Shown in pieces: positions 10,701 to 23,406 of a DNA stretch of 64,000 bases. How positions within the stretch are numbered: the stretch's first letter is position 1; every line of letters begins with the position of its first letter. The notes under the pieces were generated by a model, which was given only the letters and a program-made list of their open reading frames with translations, had not been told where the DNA came from and did no database searches. This DNA comes from Calliopum simillimum (taxonomy: Eukaryota; Arthropoda; Insecta; Diptera; Lauxaniidae), in assembly GCA_951812925.1 (NCBI GenBank), contig OX638368.1, positions 20,337,187 through 20,401,186 of the forward strand, written 5' to 3'. The position numbers and the translations under genes are program-made.

Positions 10701-12858
10701 CAATACTATTTCAGATATCGAATTTTATTGCTTTACCTCAGTTTGGCTGTTATTAGTTTTACGTAAATGAGGCGTTGCAAGAATACAGAAAAGTCGCTGA
10801 ACAAAAACTCATTGTAGTCAAAAAGCGGTGTGAAGGGGGTGACTGATAAATACACAGAACCTTCAGAGAACTTGATATTACACACTAAAATGATCGAGCC
10901 GTTGCAACTCCATAAAACTTTTTAGTTATAATCCACAGAGTGCAAAATTCGTTAATTTGGGAAATGAAATTAAAGATTTTTTGTGATGATCCGGATATCC
11001 TTTTTACATTAAAAAAAAAAAAACCAACATCTAAGTACGCAATTTTCAGAAAATAGATCAAATTATTCTTACCATAAGTTTCAAAAGGTAAGACCATTTA
11101 GTTTTAAAGATGCACTCATTTAAACTTTCACATATTTTAAGAGATTTTTGGAAAAAATAACCATTTTCTCGTTTCTATTTGCAATAGGGGCCTATAATTT
11201 CCAGAGCGAATTTCCGGACAAAACCATAAAGAAAACGCTTCACTTTGAATTAGTTATATTTCTTATACTTTATTAATATTAATAATATTTAATTACATTT
11301 ATAATCAATATTCTTCATGTTGTTGTTGATTCTTTTTTTGTTTGCATTACTTAAGTTTAAAGATTTCATTTTTTTGTTTCTTTTTAACCAAATTACAAAA
11401 TATTCAGCATTATTTCTTGCAGAAAAAACAGGTTTGCTATTAAAATATTAGCCAGCAGTACGCTGCAAAAATTGTAGACTCTAATGATTTTATAGTAGTA
11501 GTAGTAGTATAACATAAAAAATAAACGAAATGAATGAAATAAACAATAAAGAAAAGAAAAAAAAAGATTAACAAAAACAACATAACAGCGTAAATGGCAG
11601 AATAAGAGTTGTGTATGTTGGTTGAATGATAGATAAAAAAAGAGATATATTGATTGTGATAAAAACTAAAAATTTAAAACCGATTAAAAGAAATATGCAA
11701 TTTAACAAATTTCATAAATGAAAACATAATAAATTTAAAAGAAAACATTACAAAACTAAAGGAGTGTTTTTAGCAAAACTTAGTACGACTTTAAGTTTTT
11801 TGTAAAGAATTTGGTTTTTTATTTTATTTTTAAGTTATAAAAGGGGTAGCTCTAGATACATGTTCACTGTGTGTGTGTTTCAATGTGTTTGTGGTAAATG
11901 GTTGCTTGATAGTAAATATATTTTTATATGCATACATATTATACACATATAACTGCAATAATTTCAATATCAATTTTATTTAGTTATTTAAAACTTTCTA
12001 AGGACTTAAGTGGTTTTGAATGATACAGATTGATTTTATTTTAAAACCGTGTGTAGCCATATTTTGCTTATCCCTTCCTAAATTTGGGGGAAGAAAGTAT
12101 TAAGTTTTTGTTTCAAAAAAATCGCATCAAATATGCGCACATGAATATACTTTATGTAGTATGTGTATGCTAATGTTGTTCAATTCAAATGTTTTCAACT
12201 TTTTTTAATCTTTTTCGAGTGAAATTTAAGGTACACATATCTTAAACGTATCATTTTTGAAGAATTTTTAAATTTTTTATGTTTTTTACTTTAGTTTTAT
12301 TCAATAGTATTTTTGCATTTGTTTTCGGTTTTTCTTAAAATTTTTCTTCATCAATGTTGAAATTTTTGTTTTTTGTTTTTCTTTTTTTACTTGGTTTTTC
12401 AATTAAAGTTTATAATTAATATTTTTTTTTTTGTTTTGTTTTGCAATAAAATTGTAACTATTTTATATAATAAGTTTGTTTTGAATTTTTTTTTGTTTTT
12501 CCTTGTTTTATTTGTTGCCACCATATTTATGTAGGTATTTGTTAATTGTAACTTAAAGTGTTCTTGTTGTTGTTGCTGCATTAAAGCCATTTCAACTATT
12601 GACAAACATTTCATTTTAAGGGCAACAAAACCAACATACAAATTGCGAAAGAAATTTAGTTTTCTTAACATGTATGTGTGAGTTTTTTTTATGTATGTGA
12701 AAGTTTGGATTTAAAAATTTTTTAATATTATTCTTTATTTTTTTACTCAATTAATAATATTTTTGCTTTTCTCCATCATATCAGTATTTTTTGTTTTTTT
12801 ATTGTGTTTTTTGTTTTGTTTATCTTCTTTAATAAAACATTGCGTTAGTGGCGGATGG
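10701..12858 (-). other. Region downstream of Ubc6, probable long 3' UTR in part
   Basis: This is the sequence after the Ubc6 stop codon on the minus strand. From about 11230 to 12858 it is very T-rich on the plus strand (A-rich in a Ubc6 transcript). It lacks obvious inverted repeats, unlike its neighbours, which suits a 3' UTR. Several TTTATT (AATAAA on the minus strand) hexamers are present, for example near 11271, 12507 and 12736. A (TAG)n microsatellite is at about 11495-11510. The poly(A) site cannot be fixed from sequence alone. Confidence 0.4.
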
Positions 12859-15800
12859 CTAATCAATGAAACTCTGTTCCACACAAGCTTTCACTCGTTT
12901 CTCATATTCACGACGATTTTCTTTATAAAGTTGAGCAGCTGTAGAGTTAGCTGGTGAATTTGGATTTGGATCACTCAATAGAGACTGTTAATGGAAAACA
13001 TGAAATATTGAGTATAAGGAAAATTAAAGTAAAGAGAAATATATGCGCTTACCTGTATAGATGTTAAAATAGCTGATACATCGTATGTAGGACTCCATCT
13101 ATTTTGTAAAATATCCAAGCAAATGCCACCATCTGCATAAACATTTGGATGAAATACTTTTGATACAAATCTAACTGTTGGTGGTTTATTTGGATATTCT
13201 TCTGTAAATTCTATTGTTAATTTAAAGGTACCATCCTCGAACGGTGTGTCATGTGGACCGAAAATCACAGCATTCCATATCATAATATTGTTATCTGTAG
13301 GCGCACCAGAAACTCCAGTTGGTGGATCTTCTTGAAGTCTGTAAGAAGAAGTGATAAATTTGATTATTGTTTTGGAACAGCTAATAATTGTCATTATTTA
13401 GCTACCAATCATGCATGCATCAAATGGCATGTGGGTTTGAGCTTTTTTTTTGAGTGTTTTAAGTGGAAAACCAACAAAATTAAAAAACTGAAAGCTAAAT
13501 CTCTACAAAAAATTACACCAAAAATTGGACGGTTGATTTGCGTTACGTCTCAGTACACACCGGAGATGCATCATTAGATGCATTTAGGTGCATTTGCCGA
13601 AATGGAGCAGATTGTTCAAGCATAATATATTTACACTTTTGTATAAATGTGTTTAGAATCACAGCAAAAATAAATATAAGAACTTTTGCATTGAGTTTAT
13701 TTTCGCTTTGATGTGATTCTAAACACATTTATGCAAAAGTGGTGGGTCCTGAAACTCAACGCAAAATAGCAGTACAATTTTTTTTTTTTTTTTTTTATGT
13801 ATTCAGCCTTTGTTTTTTGTAATTATGTTACTGCTTTACATAAAGCGCAGACCAACATGTCATTTGATACATGCATGATTGGGATAGTTAAATAAAGAAA
13901 TGAAAAGAAATTAAACTGAAAATCTTGATAAAATTTTCTAACGAAAAGAAAATTAAAAATTTGCTTCCTCTCAACGGAACAGAAAGTAACTTTTTTATAT
14001 TGATTCTCGATTTTTTCAACAGATTATATAGGTTTGATACCCTCTATTTACGAACCTGAACGTCTTTTTTACTCTTTCATGTCAGGATTCTGAGTTATCC
14101 TTGCTTCAAATTGTAGAAAGCAAGTGTTCAAAGTCATAAATTAATTTAACCAAACTCATCGGATTGTCATAAACTTCCTCTACAACTTAACGATTTCACT
14201 TTTACAATTAGATCCTTACTATCAAAGTTATTATACATTGAAGTACACGTATCGTAAAATCATACAAATCTTACTATATAAAATCGTTGGTGCGGATTTT
14301 TTTCATCGCTTTACGCCTAAATGTTTTGAAACCACATTTACACCATATGTATTTTTGGTGCTCCGATTGGTTCTAAAGGAAAATGAGAGACCTTCGACAA
14401 GAGGGTCTTGTACCCCCATACAAAAAACCACAAAATACTCATTGTTTTTGTGTGTTTGTTTGTCATAGCATCACGAATATAAACAACTATATCGAAGCTA
14501 TATTTTTGTAAAATTTGTTCACTAAAATGTCCCAAAAAGTCATGAAACGCGAAGAAAACACGAAAAAACGAAAAAAAAAAAAATTAAAAATGTGACTTAT
14601 TTGAATATTCAGTGGAGATAAGACAGAAGCGCTCTTCGAAAAATTACAGTTTGGAGATAGGATTTTTCTTAATTATCAAATATTTTGGTATTTTAGTGGT
14701 ATTTTGACGTCACACAGTTTTCCACTCGGTAAAGAAGCCCACAAGGATACCATAACTGCAAAAATCTCAAAATCGCAAAAAGTGGAGATAGGACTATAGC
14801 GCATATACAATATCGATATTTTGTATATGCTAAAAAAAAACTTTACTACATCTCCGCAAATTCTTCCAAAAATTTTGGGGAATCTTATGAAGGGACGTTC
14901 CACTTCTTTAAAAAAACACTTATCTTCTTAAAAAAAAATTCTATAGCTCTGCACCCACAGAAGCTGTCATCATAAAACTTGGTACATACATTATATTGCC
15001 CAACTACTTTCTCTGATATTACACTTTCATAGGAATATCAAATTGCATATTTGGACATAAAAACCCTGTCCTAAGCGAACTGTACTCCTTCACGTCAGGT
15101 CTTTGTTTCTAAATGTTTACCCATGTTATAAAGGGAAAGTGTTATTTTATTTAAATTTCTCTAAATTAAAACAACAAAGAGAGAGGAAAAGTGCAGAAAA
15201 AATGCATAATAAATCAAATAAATAAACAAATCAAAGCATGAGAAAAATGCCACAAAAGTTCAAAAGAAATAAATAACAAAATTACGAACCAATTTTTAAT
15301 GCAAATTAAGTTATTTTAACAAGTAACAATAAAAAAAATATTACGAAATTAAGTTTTCACAAATGTTACAATGACCCTTCCTACCTTGCCGAGACGTAAA
15401 ATACTAGAGCGATATATAAAAAGGAAAATATTTTAATTAAACTAGAAAACATGAACAAAATTTCTAAAATCAATACATAGCATCAAGCAAATGCAGGGAG
15501 AGCAGACAGAATAAATTAAAAGCATCCAATTTTCAAAATAAAATTTATAAACGCAATTTGCATATTGTTACCGATTTTAGTTTCTTTAGATGATTTTGTC
15601 TAATTTAAAAGCGAATATTAATGAGAAAAATGCAAAAAAAAATAAAATGGCACATTGTTTACCAAATGAAATGAAATTCATTGTCAATGTGAAATGTTGT
15701 AGACGATTCAAAACTATCAAGAGAAATAAAGAAATATGTATGTACACCAATGTATACCAATGACAAAAAAAATAAACTAAATAGTAACAGCTGTGGAACG

Positions 15801-18800
15801 TGGTACATCTGTTGTACTACAATCATTTAAAAAATAATAATGAGATTAATTAGAGATAAAAAATGTGAGAAAAAACCGTTTTAAGCAATAAATAGAAAAT
15901 TATTACTATAATTTTACTTAAGGACAGAAAATAAACATGACACTTTTAGAAAATGAGTGATGGACCCGTATGCACTAACAATTTATAATAACTGATACAA
16001 CTTGTGAATAAATTAGCAAAAATGTTAAATTTTCTCTAAAAGAAAGCCGAATTTTTATTTAAATCTACTATGCTTTAAAAGAATAGTATTGAAATTATGC
16101 ATTTTTTTAATAAAAAAAAAAAAAAAAAATACCTTTTTTTAAAATACGTGGTGATGAAAAAATAAACAATGCAATTTAACATTTTACATTTACTATAAAG
16201 TTGAGTGGGAGAGAACTCTTTATTTTTAAGACGTAGTATTAGCGCAATAGTTTTATTTATAGAAGAACACTACTGAAATGCGTTGTAAACTTTGCACAAA
16301 GTGTGAAAATAAAAAAGGAAATAAAATGCAAAAAAAAAAAAAATCAACTGAACATAAGGCAGATCAGACAGATTTAGAGACAAATTTATGATTGAAAAAA
16401 ATACTCGCAAAATTGATTACAAGTGTAAAAATTTTAATGTCATTTCTCTTCCGTCTAGGCATGTCTCAAATGAAAATATGTTAAATGCTTAAATTGCCCA
16501 AAGATTTTGTATAAGGTCAGGAAAGATACGTTGACTTTCTTTTTAAAATTTATAAATCCATCCTATTTTTAGATTTTGGCTATCTTAAAGTAATCGAGTT
16601 CTACAAGAAGGTAAAATAAATAGTGACACATATCGACAGATCCACACATTTAAACCTTACCTAATATCATACTTCATTGCATTTTTTATCTCTGAAAACT
16701 ACTCAAAACTATAAAAGAAAATTTTCTTCTGTAAATTGTGTTTAACGTGAGCACCTGCCATGATGGCTTAATCTCACCGTGTTTTTCACACTCGGTCGAG
16801 TAAGCGAGGGACAGCGCCACCTTAAATTTGGCAATAAGCCCATTCCTAAGTCATGCAGATGGGCACAAACTTACCTCCTGGTCTGGAGGTCAGGACTATC
16901 TTAAACCCCTGTCATTCTTTGGGTCATGGGCACCCGGTTGAATGCAACTCCACATCGAGCTTCTTTTACTCTCCCCGCGATTATGGGTATAAACCACAGC
17001 CACCACAAATCTCCCCAAAGGGTCAACCCAATAGTCAGACTGGTTAAATCCAGAAAATCTGGTGCTTAAACACAAGAAAGCAGCAAAGGCTAATCAAATA
17101 TTCGTTGACCCGGAAATTGGGTCTTAGAAACACTGCTCAAAATTCCAACAAAAAGTAATAATTTGTGTTTTCGTGGTTTAAATAAATGAGTGGTAGGTTA
17201 CACTAGACTTAACCTTTATCTTTTACAGAAATGCTCGTAATAGTATCGACCGAAATTGTATCTGAGATGCATTGATAGACGAAGTGATACTCCTCACTAA
17301 AGCTCAATACGATGGCTTCAAATGTAGAGAGGGGAAATTTTTGAAAAAGCATCTATCGAATCTTCTTATCTTGCATACACTGATGATATCGTCGATTAAG
17401 TGGAAAAACTCGTTAAGTGCATAGGAAATGGTTAACCGACGATATCATCAGTTTATGCGTGATTAGAAGAACATCTATGTGCTATCAAAAAACAGTATAG
17501 TTGATGAAGTTATCAGACATTAAAGACAACAAGAACAAAGTAAAGCCCATGCAACTTAGAAGACTTTTAAGTGAAATTTGTAATTGAAAAGTGGGAGTGG
17601 AATTTATTTTACTACGCCCACTTTTCGACCAGTGTATAGTAATCATGTGGGCCAACCTATATTAGACTGGTTTAAGCTTGTATGGAAAATATCAAAGTTG
17701 CTTGGTATTTCGTTCCAAGGGAATCAAAAGATAAGCACCATGTTAATTTTGCATTGTAAAATTTGGTCCATTCCAAAAAACATCTGATGGATCCCAAATC
17801 ATTTTAAAAACTGAAAGGTGCTCCTAAATATGGAAAAAAAAAATTTTTATTTCAAAACTTAAGCTGTTGAAACTTTTTATATGGATTTGGAGCCGCTTAA
17901 TTCGAATCTACAATTTATTTCTGCGTTAGGTCTGCAATTTTGGAGATATTGGCCATTCCATTTCGTAACTTAATTTTCCATCTTGAAACGCCAATATCTT
18001 CAAAACCACAGAACCTACGGAGAAATAAATTGCAGATTTGAGTTTAACGGCTTAAAATCCATATCAAAAGTTGAACATCTTCAAGACGTATTTTTGCAAC
18101 GTCTTTGAAAAAATGTAAAATGATATTACGTCATTTTGGATTTCAGGTGACGATATAAACATTTTTGAAAAATTTGGACTTTATTTTTTCCGAAACAATT
18201 GTTATTTCTACCAAAATAGTGCACTATGAAACCATAGTTTTAGTAATTAGTTGTCGCTAAATTCAAGCCTAAGAAATGTTCATGTGGAAACAAGGACTAG
18301 GTCCTGGACCTTACTAACATTTGTTTTCGATTTCAATTTATTGAGTTTACACATTAGCGGGCCGCATTCACTGTTATTAGTTACTAATGACAAGATTTTA
18401 ACCAACAATATTTTATTTTCAGTTATTAGTTACCTATTAGTTAAACCCCTAAATTTCCTACTATCAAAAAATTAAGGTGGAAATCTATTCTTTCAATCTA
18501 ATTAAAAAAAAGTTCGACAAATTATACTATGTGATTTATTGAATTCTATCAATTCTCTGAAAAAAGTCATGTGATTTTCATTGCGAATTTGCATAAAAAT
18601 ATCTAATTTTGTTGAACATGCACCGATTTTGATCGGACATGACTCATTTTATTATTAAATTTAGAAAAAAAAAAGTCAATATCTTAGATCTATACGCTAT
18701 GGGCCTAATTGGTCTATGTGAAGTTTTTGCTTACGCAATTACCGCCACCCTAACCTAGATCTATACGGTTTTTAAAAGAGGTCGCAAAAACGTTTTTTTT

Positions 18801-21800
18801 TTTTTAAATATTACAACAAATAAAAAAATTTTAATTTCCGATGTATTTTTCAATGCTAAATTCAAACCCGGGAAAGCTCTGTGACATAAGGTTTTTGAGA
18901 TATATCAATCCATGAGTTCAAAAAACATGATTTCTGAGGTTATATAGAGGACACACTAAACTGTTTTGGCCTTTTCTACGAAATACAACGTTTAGTACTA
19001 GTTTATGTCTCAAATATATGCTACGAATAGCTTTTGTATGATTTTCTCTTAAAAAGTTATGATCATTCTAAAATGACATCATGAAAGTTAAAAACTATAT
19101 GAGAATCCACATACAATTTTTAACTTTCATGCCATTTTAAAATGATTTTAACTTTTTAAAGAAAAATCATACAAGACCAATTCATAGCTCGTTTTGAAGA
19201 CGAAGAATAGTTCCATATAATTTATTTTAGCAAATAGCAAAAAAAAATTGTTGAGTCCATGTTACATAACCTTAAAAATTGTGTTTTCCAACTTTCAGGT
19301 TAGGATATCTCAAAAACCATATGTGATAGAGCAATATTGAGTCCAGATTTGATTTCAGCATTGGCAAATATTATTATTATTGATAATTTTATATTGAACT
19401 AATTAAACAGTCATTTTTGCAATTTTTTCAACAACAGACGAAAGCAAGTGTTAACATGGAAATATGTTTCGGCTACTTCCACATACATATTTATATATTT
19501 TTCATATATAAACATGTATATAGCCTCATCAGATCAGTTTTAGTTAAATCTTGCCAGAAACCGTACTCGAACTCGTGACTCCGGTTTTCTAATGAAAGAG
19601 AACACGGTGCTTAAGCGATTGTGCTATAGGGCACGAGTAAACTCTCTGAGCAGGATCGCCATTATGCATAACTCATAAGGCTCACTAGCGCCGTCTGTTG
19701 TGAAAAATTGCCAAATTGTTAGTTGGTAACACACTCTGGTTTTTGAGACATGCTACGCTAGCTACAATTAAAACCTACAAGGGCGGATTTGTTTTCCACA
19801 TACAATGCAGGCTCTCGAAATTACGAGAATTTTAATGATAGATAGGCAGGTTCCCCTAGATAAATTATGAAGTTAGTTTATTGACTGTTTTTTATTGCTT
19901 GTATAGTACTAATGAAAGTACCAACGCGCTTTTTTCTAAATTGAAGTATGATAATTTTATATTGAACTAATTTTGAGAATTTTTTTTTTAAGAAATTTTA
20001 GTAATTTTCTATGGGAGTTTGTTGTTGTAGCGACGCAAACGCCAGGTCTGTAAATTAGAAAAAAAAACAATTATTCCTTTCGTCTACTAGTTGTTGGGGG
20101 ATAATGGAATTTGAAAACAGGTCGAGCTTAGTCCAGGAGGTCAAGAAAGTGGGCTTCTTCTACTGGGCGGGACCATAGGTCAGACGTAGTAACGTTGGTT
20201 GGACGGGAAGGACAGTTAAAAAGGTGGGAACTGTCATGCGGACTACCTCTGCATAATGGGCATCGATCTGCGAGGCCGTCAATGATCCGAGCTCTGTAAC
20301 TCATCAAGATGAGCGAGTAGCCCGAACGAAGTTGAGCAAGTGTGCACCTTGCCTTGGCTATTGAGCACTTTATTGATACAATAGCCGTACTAAAAAGGTG
20401 CCGATGCAGATCATTGAGGGCCTCGCGGATAGGTCCAGGGCCCCAAGAGTCAGGCAAGAAGTCCAGAATGGCTTCCCTATAAAACCTGAAGTCCACCCTA
20501 ATACACCTGTGCGGTGTTGAATTACTGACCACCCGATAAGAGGGCTGATCAGGATTGTGGCCGATCAGCAGGAATTGCTGCGTTATTGGGGTGTTATGTG
20601 GCCTGACTTTTAGGAGCCCTGTATCATCATGCAGGTGGACTGGATCGGACATGAGGTGACAACCGGTAGCTATACGCAAGGCACTATTTTGTCTGGACTG
20701 GAGTTTGCTCCACTGCGTATTACTGAGTGCCGGGAACCAGATGGAGGCGACGTAGATTAATATGGATCGCCCGATCGCTTTATATGTTGCTATGGGAGGT
20801 AGGCGTGTCCGTTGACGTATCACGCCCATTTTTAGCTAGCTAGCTATATCTCATCTAGTATGCGAAATTTCATTGTTATTGGAGCGCTCCTTCTATTTTT
20901 TTTCCCCAAAAATACCACTGTGCGACGCGTCACATATTATCTTAACATAAATTCCCAATTATTAAAATATAATTGGCGGAAGACCTCATAAGCCAAATAT
21001 TTCCTATAAGATTTCTAATCTGTACTAATTTATGGGATTTCCTGTATTCACACGTTCTTATACGCATACGAAATCGATTTTTCCTATTAGAAATTTTCAA
21101 TTCTATCGCAGAAGTTGGGATTCAAGCTTAATTGGATGAACTAATACAAAAAAGGAAAATCTGATTTAGCAGTTTTTCAACATTTAATTGATTTAATCGT
21201 AATTGCAATCAGAAAAAGTAATTGAAAATAATCAAAAAATCCTTGACATTTTAATGCAAAAGAAAAATCCTTGAATGCGGACAAGAAGCAAAAGGAATTT
21301 GAAAATATGACGAGCGTCAAATTCAAGGACGAAAGTAGGGCGCAGGGGGAGATAAAAATCGAATGCTAAAAATTTAAAGAAAATCGAAAATCATAAAAAA
21401 TTTAAATGAAATTGCAGAACAAAAATCGTTGTAAATGCAAATGAAAAAATTCAAATCTAATTATTGAACAAAATATTTATTAGATAAGTACGGTGATGTC
21501 GCAATTTCATGACTTTTGGCAAAAGTTTCATTTTGCAGCCAAGTTGTCTATTTATCTGCTGCTGCCCCAGCCAGCTTCGATTGATGAGTCAACTGCGCAG
21601 CAAAAGCAGCGAATGAAAGCAGCGACGGTAGCCGAGGGTGCTCCGTAGAAGCAAGAAGGCAGCTGAGGTTGTGATGATGACCAAATCATTGCGAATTGCT
21701 GCTATTACAAGGCATATTTTTCCTATTACCAAATTTTGTTTTTTTTTTTGCTTCTATGCATTATTTGCTTTCGAATGACTACATATATCTTATGTTTCTT

Positions 21801-21959
21801 ACGAATTTCAGCGAAGTTGTAAAGCTTTTTTTCACTAGAAATTCTACATAATTTTGCGTACAAATTTTTTCCAAGTTTTCCCCGTATTTTATTGAATTTT
21901 TTGTGTTCCTCTTACCTTTTAAAATCTCTCATCAGACGTCTCCTTGCGGGTGTCGACAT
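12859..21959 (-). CDS. Ubc6: Ubc6 (UbcD6), Rad6-type E2 ubiquitin-conjugating enzyme
   Basis: This E2 enzyme takes ubiquitin from E1 as a thioester and passes it to substrates with RING E3s such as Rad18 or Bre1 relatives, in DNA-damage tolerance and histone H2B ubiquitination; it acts in nucleus and cytosol. There are three exons on the minus strand: 21959-21916 ([14 protein letters not shown] plus split Arg), 13338-13053 and 12984-12859. They sum to 456 nt, exactly 151 residues plus TAG, the usual length in flies. The N-terminal helix [15 protein letters not shown] is intact. The active-site Cys is in [14 protein letters not shown] with the upstream HPNVYADG block. The short C-terminus [14 protein letters not shown] matches animal Rad6 rather than yeast, which has an acidic tail. 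All splice borders are GT-AG. Intron 1 is 8.6 kb and carries many repeats; intron 2 is 68 bp. Confidence 0.97.
13634..13741. repeat. Small inverted repeat (MITE-like, 108 bp)
   Basis: The sequence CTTTTGTATAAATGTGTTTA at about 13636 is mirrored by TAAACACATTTATGCAAAAG ending near 13739. Further pairing covers GAATCACA and TGTGATTC. The loop is about 45 bp. It is too short to encode anything. Confidence 0.7.
16745..17115. mobile_element. GC-richer fragment, possibly retrotransposon-derived
   Basis: Base composition jumps from about 25-30% to near 50% GC for some 370 bp (GAGCACCTGCCATGATGGCT onward), then falls back. This is what non-LTR retrotransposon pieces look like elsewhere in the window. 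No conserved protein motif is readable, so the identification rests on composition only. Confidence 0.3.
17365..17475. repeat. Short inverted repeat with YTDD-like frame
   Basis: TCTTCTTATCTTGCATACAC followed by TGATGATATCGTCG at 17371-17394 is mirrored by CGACGATATCATCAGTTTAT and GATTAGAAGA at 17439-17471. In one plus-strand frame the left arm reads [12 protein letters not shown], reminiscent of the reverse-transcriptase YxDD box. This is too short to be sure, and the element may simply be a MITE. Confidence 0.4.
17820..18115. repeat. Foldback repeat in Ubc6 intron 1
   Basis: The left half has TATATGGATTTGGAGCCGCT, a TTCGAATCTACAATTTATTT block and TTGGAGATATTGGC. These are mirrored on the right by GCCAATATCTTCAAAA, AAATAAATTGCAGATTTGAG and CGGCTTAAAATCCATATCAA. 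The arms are about 110-130 bp and clearly diverged. The phrase layout resembles the larger element at 57680-58730. Confidence 0.65.
18840..19375. repeat. Foldback repeat in Ubc6 intron 1
   Basis: Arms of about 240 bp meet near 19095. The AGGTTTTTGAGATATATCAA block at 18890 pairs with GGATATCTCAAAAACCATAT at 19302. CATGAAAGTTAAAAACTATA at 19080 pairs with AATTTTTAACTTTCATGCCA at 19115. No coding content is seen. Confidence 0.7.
19552..19637 (-). other. tRNA-like sequence, probable tRNA-derived SINE head
   Basis: On the minus strand, TATAGCACAATCGCTTAAGC resembles a pol III A box. GGAGTCACGAGTTCGAGTAC, about 45 bases further, has a B box-like GAGTTCGA core where a tRNA T arm would be. The acceptor stem does not close (GCCCTAT does not pair with the 3' end), so a functional tRNA is unlikely. 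A tRNA-derived SINE or a dead tRNA copy fits better. Confidence 0.5.
20125..20795 (-). pseudogene. Non-LTR retrotransposon ORF2, C-terminal fragment (jockey-type)
   Basis: About 220 codons remain open on the minus strand to a TAG at 20125-20127. They read [20 protein letters not shown], then [14 protein letters not shown] and [15 protein letters not shown]. The C-terminal zinc-knuckle-like [17 protein letters not shown] follows, ending in [12 protein letters not shown]. This is the thumb/C-terminal part of ORF2 in jockey-superfamily non-LTR elements. The reverse-transcriptase core and endonuclease are missing. Upstream of about 20795 the sequence switches to a CACGCC-containing minisatellite-like repeat. 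The frame is uninterrupted, so the insertion is fairly recent, but the copy is 5' truncated and immobile by itself. Confidence 0.88.
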
Positions 21960-22547
21960 TTTTTTCTACTGCTTCCTCTTCTCTTATAAAATTTTGTTTC
22001 TCAGCTGTATTTTTTATTTTTTTACGCTTTAATTAATTAAAATTCCAACCTGAGGCAATAAATTTTCACTAATTCGGAACGTTTTCTTCGATTTTCTTTT
22101 TTTTCTATTTAATATTATTTTTTCTCGTTTATTTTTCTACTTCCTCTACGACTTCACGAACGAAATTTAACTTAAATTCGTCAAAGGAACGAACGATAAA
22201 AATAAAAAAAAATAAAAATTGACGTTTACTCGTTTTTACTGAACGCGCAGGCAAGACAACTGTATGAAATTTAACGAAACAAAATTTATATTTGTCTCTT
22301 TTACGCACAATAGCACTTGCTATTTTGATTTTCTTTCAAACTCCAATTGTTTTTTATACGAAAATTTTATTTTTAGAGTATTAATATTGCAAATTTTTGA
22401 TATTTTAAAAGTTTTATGATTCTATTCAAACACCAACACACACAAAGAGACTTCTGAATTCGGTTTTTTTCCTTCCTCGCACGACTGACTGACAAAACAA
22501 CTGCCACCAACAATGTTTTTCTACGTAATGCGCAATTGACACTCTTA
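21960..22547 (-). promoter_or_regulatory. Ubc6 5' flank: leader and promoter region
   Basis: This covers the 590 bp upstream of the Ubc6 start codon, up to a MITE at 22548. The part nearest the ATG is AT-rich with no upstream splice site that I can call, so leader and promoter cannot be separated. The section from about 22430 to 22547 is richer in GC and in simple CA/GT sequence. The promoter must lie here or beyond the MITE. Confidence 0.4.
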
Positions 22548-22966
22548 AGGCGCCAGTACATACAGGGCAGCGCGCATTATAGGCTTTGACTGTTGATTTA
22601 AAAACATAGCTCCTTATGGAGAGTGATACATACAGAAAAGCGAACAACACACACGCTGCGTTCAATGCGTAGAGTACACCAACTTTCAACTTTTCGAACG
22701 CATCATTTGCGTTTGACATTTCGTTTCTTTTATTTATTTATTTATAACTAATTTTTGCAGCAGAAAAAAATAAATTAAAAAAGAAAAAAAATCAAAATTA
22801 AGGAAAAACGTATAAGCAAAGTGCAGGAGCAAGTCTGCCTATATAATAAAGGCCATTCAGAGTGTATTTGAAAACGCGTTTATGCGTTCTATGTAACGGC
22901 ACAAGCATCACTCGCGTGCGTTGCGATGGGTATGATGCGCGCGCTGCCCTGTATGTACTGGCGCCT
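22548..22966. mobile_element. 419-bp MITE with TTA target duplication (Harbinger-like)
   Basis: Terminal inverted repeats AGGCGCCAGTACATACAGGG and (right end, inverted) the same sequence continue into CAGCGCGC. TTA flanks both sides (22545-22547 and 22967-22969). A TTA/TAA 3-bp duplication is characteristic of PIF/Harbinger transposons. The subterminal motif ACATACAG recurs internally at about 22629. The hydrophobic open frame on the minus strand here (22719 leftward) runs across the terminal repeat into flanking DNA and is not treated as a gene. Confidence 0.78.
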
Positions 22967-23215
22967 TTAGTGTTGCCACCTCATTGATAAGTTTGATTTA
23001 CTTGGGAAAACACGTGGCTTGAATATGACATGGATTGTTCAACTATCGTACAAAAAATAAATCTGTATATTCAAAAATAATGGTATCACACAAGATTTTG
23101 CGTTAACTTTTTCAAGTCAATGAATCTAATCATGAATTTATTGTGAAATACACTCTTACGAATATATTTTTTTCTCGAGAGACAGCATTCGCAGTGTAAA
23201 TATTTTCAGAATTTA

Positions 23216-23362
23216 AATTCCCTTTCGAATTTTCGCCCAAAAAAATGACTGCCCTGCTCTGCTTTCCATTTAATTTTGAATGCTAGTTTAATTAATTCCC
23301 TCTCGAATTTTCGCCCAAAAAAATGACTGTCCTGCTCTGCTTTCCATTTAATTTTGGATGCT
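23216..23362. repeat. Tandem duplication, two units of about 78 bp
   Basis: Two nearly identical units begin AATTCCCTTTCGAATTTTCG (23216) and AATTCCCTCTCGAATTTTCG (23294). Both contain GCCCAAAAAAATGACTG and CTGCTCTGCTTTCCATTTAA. Only a handful of differences separate them, which points to a recent duplication. Confidence 0.9.
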
Positions 23363-23406
23363 AATGTTAAAACAAAAGATAATCCTAGTGAAGTTTTATA
23401 TCTTTT

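Larger units (their letters stand above)
13339..21915 (-). other. Ubc6 intron 1 (8.6 kb)
   Basis: It lies between acceptor CTTACAG (before the exon ending at 13338) and donor GTAAG (after 21916). The part from 13.8 to 16.7 kb is AT-rich single-copy-looking DNA with A-runs. The part from 16.7 to 20.9 kb holds a GC-richer retroelement-like piece, foldbacks, a tRNA-like sequence and a reverse-transcriptase fragment. The part from 20.9 to 21.9 kb shows nothing recognisable. The intron position splits an Arg codon after Lys14. Confidence 0.85.

Noticed and set aside
22426..22719. Minus-strand 97-codon frame with a hydrophobic, membrane-like N-terminus
   Set aside because: It starts inside the 22548-22966 MITE and crosses its terminal repeat into flanking DNA. 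No splice or domain evidence supports it.
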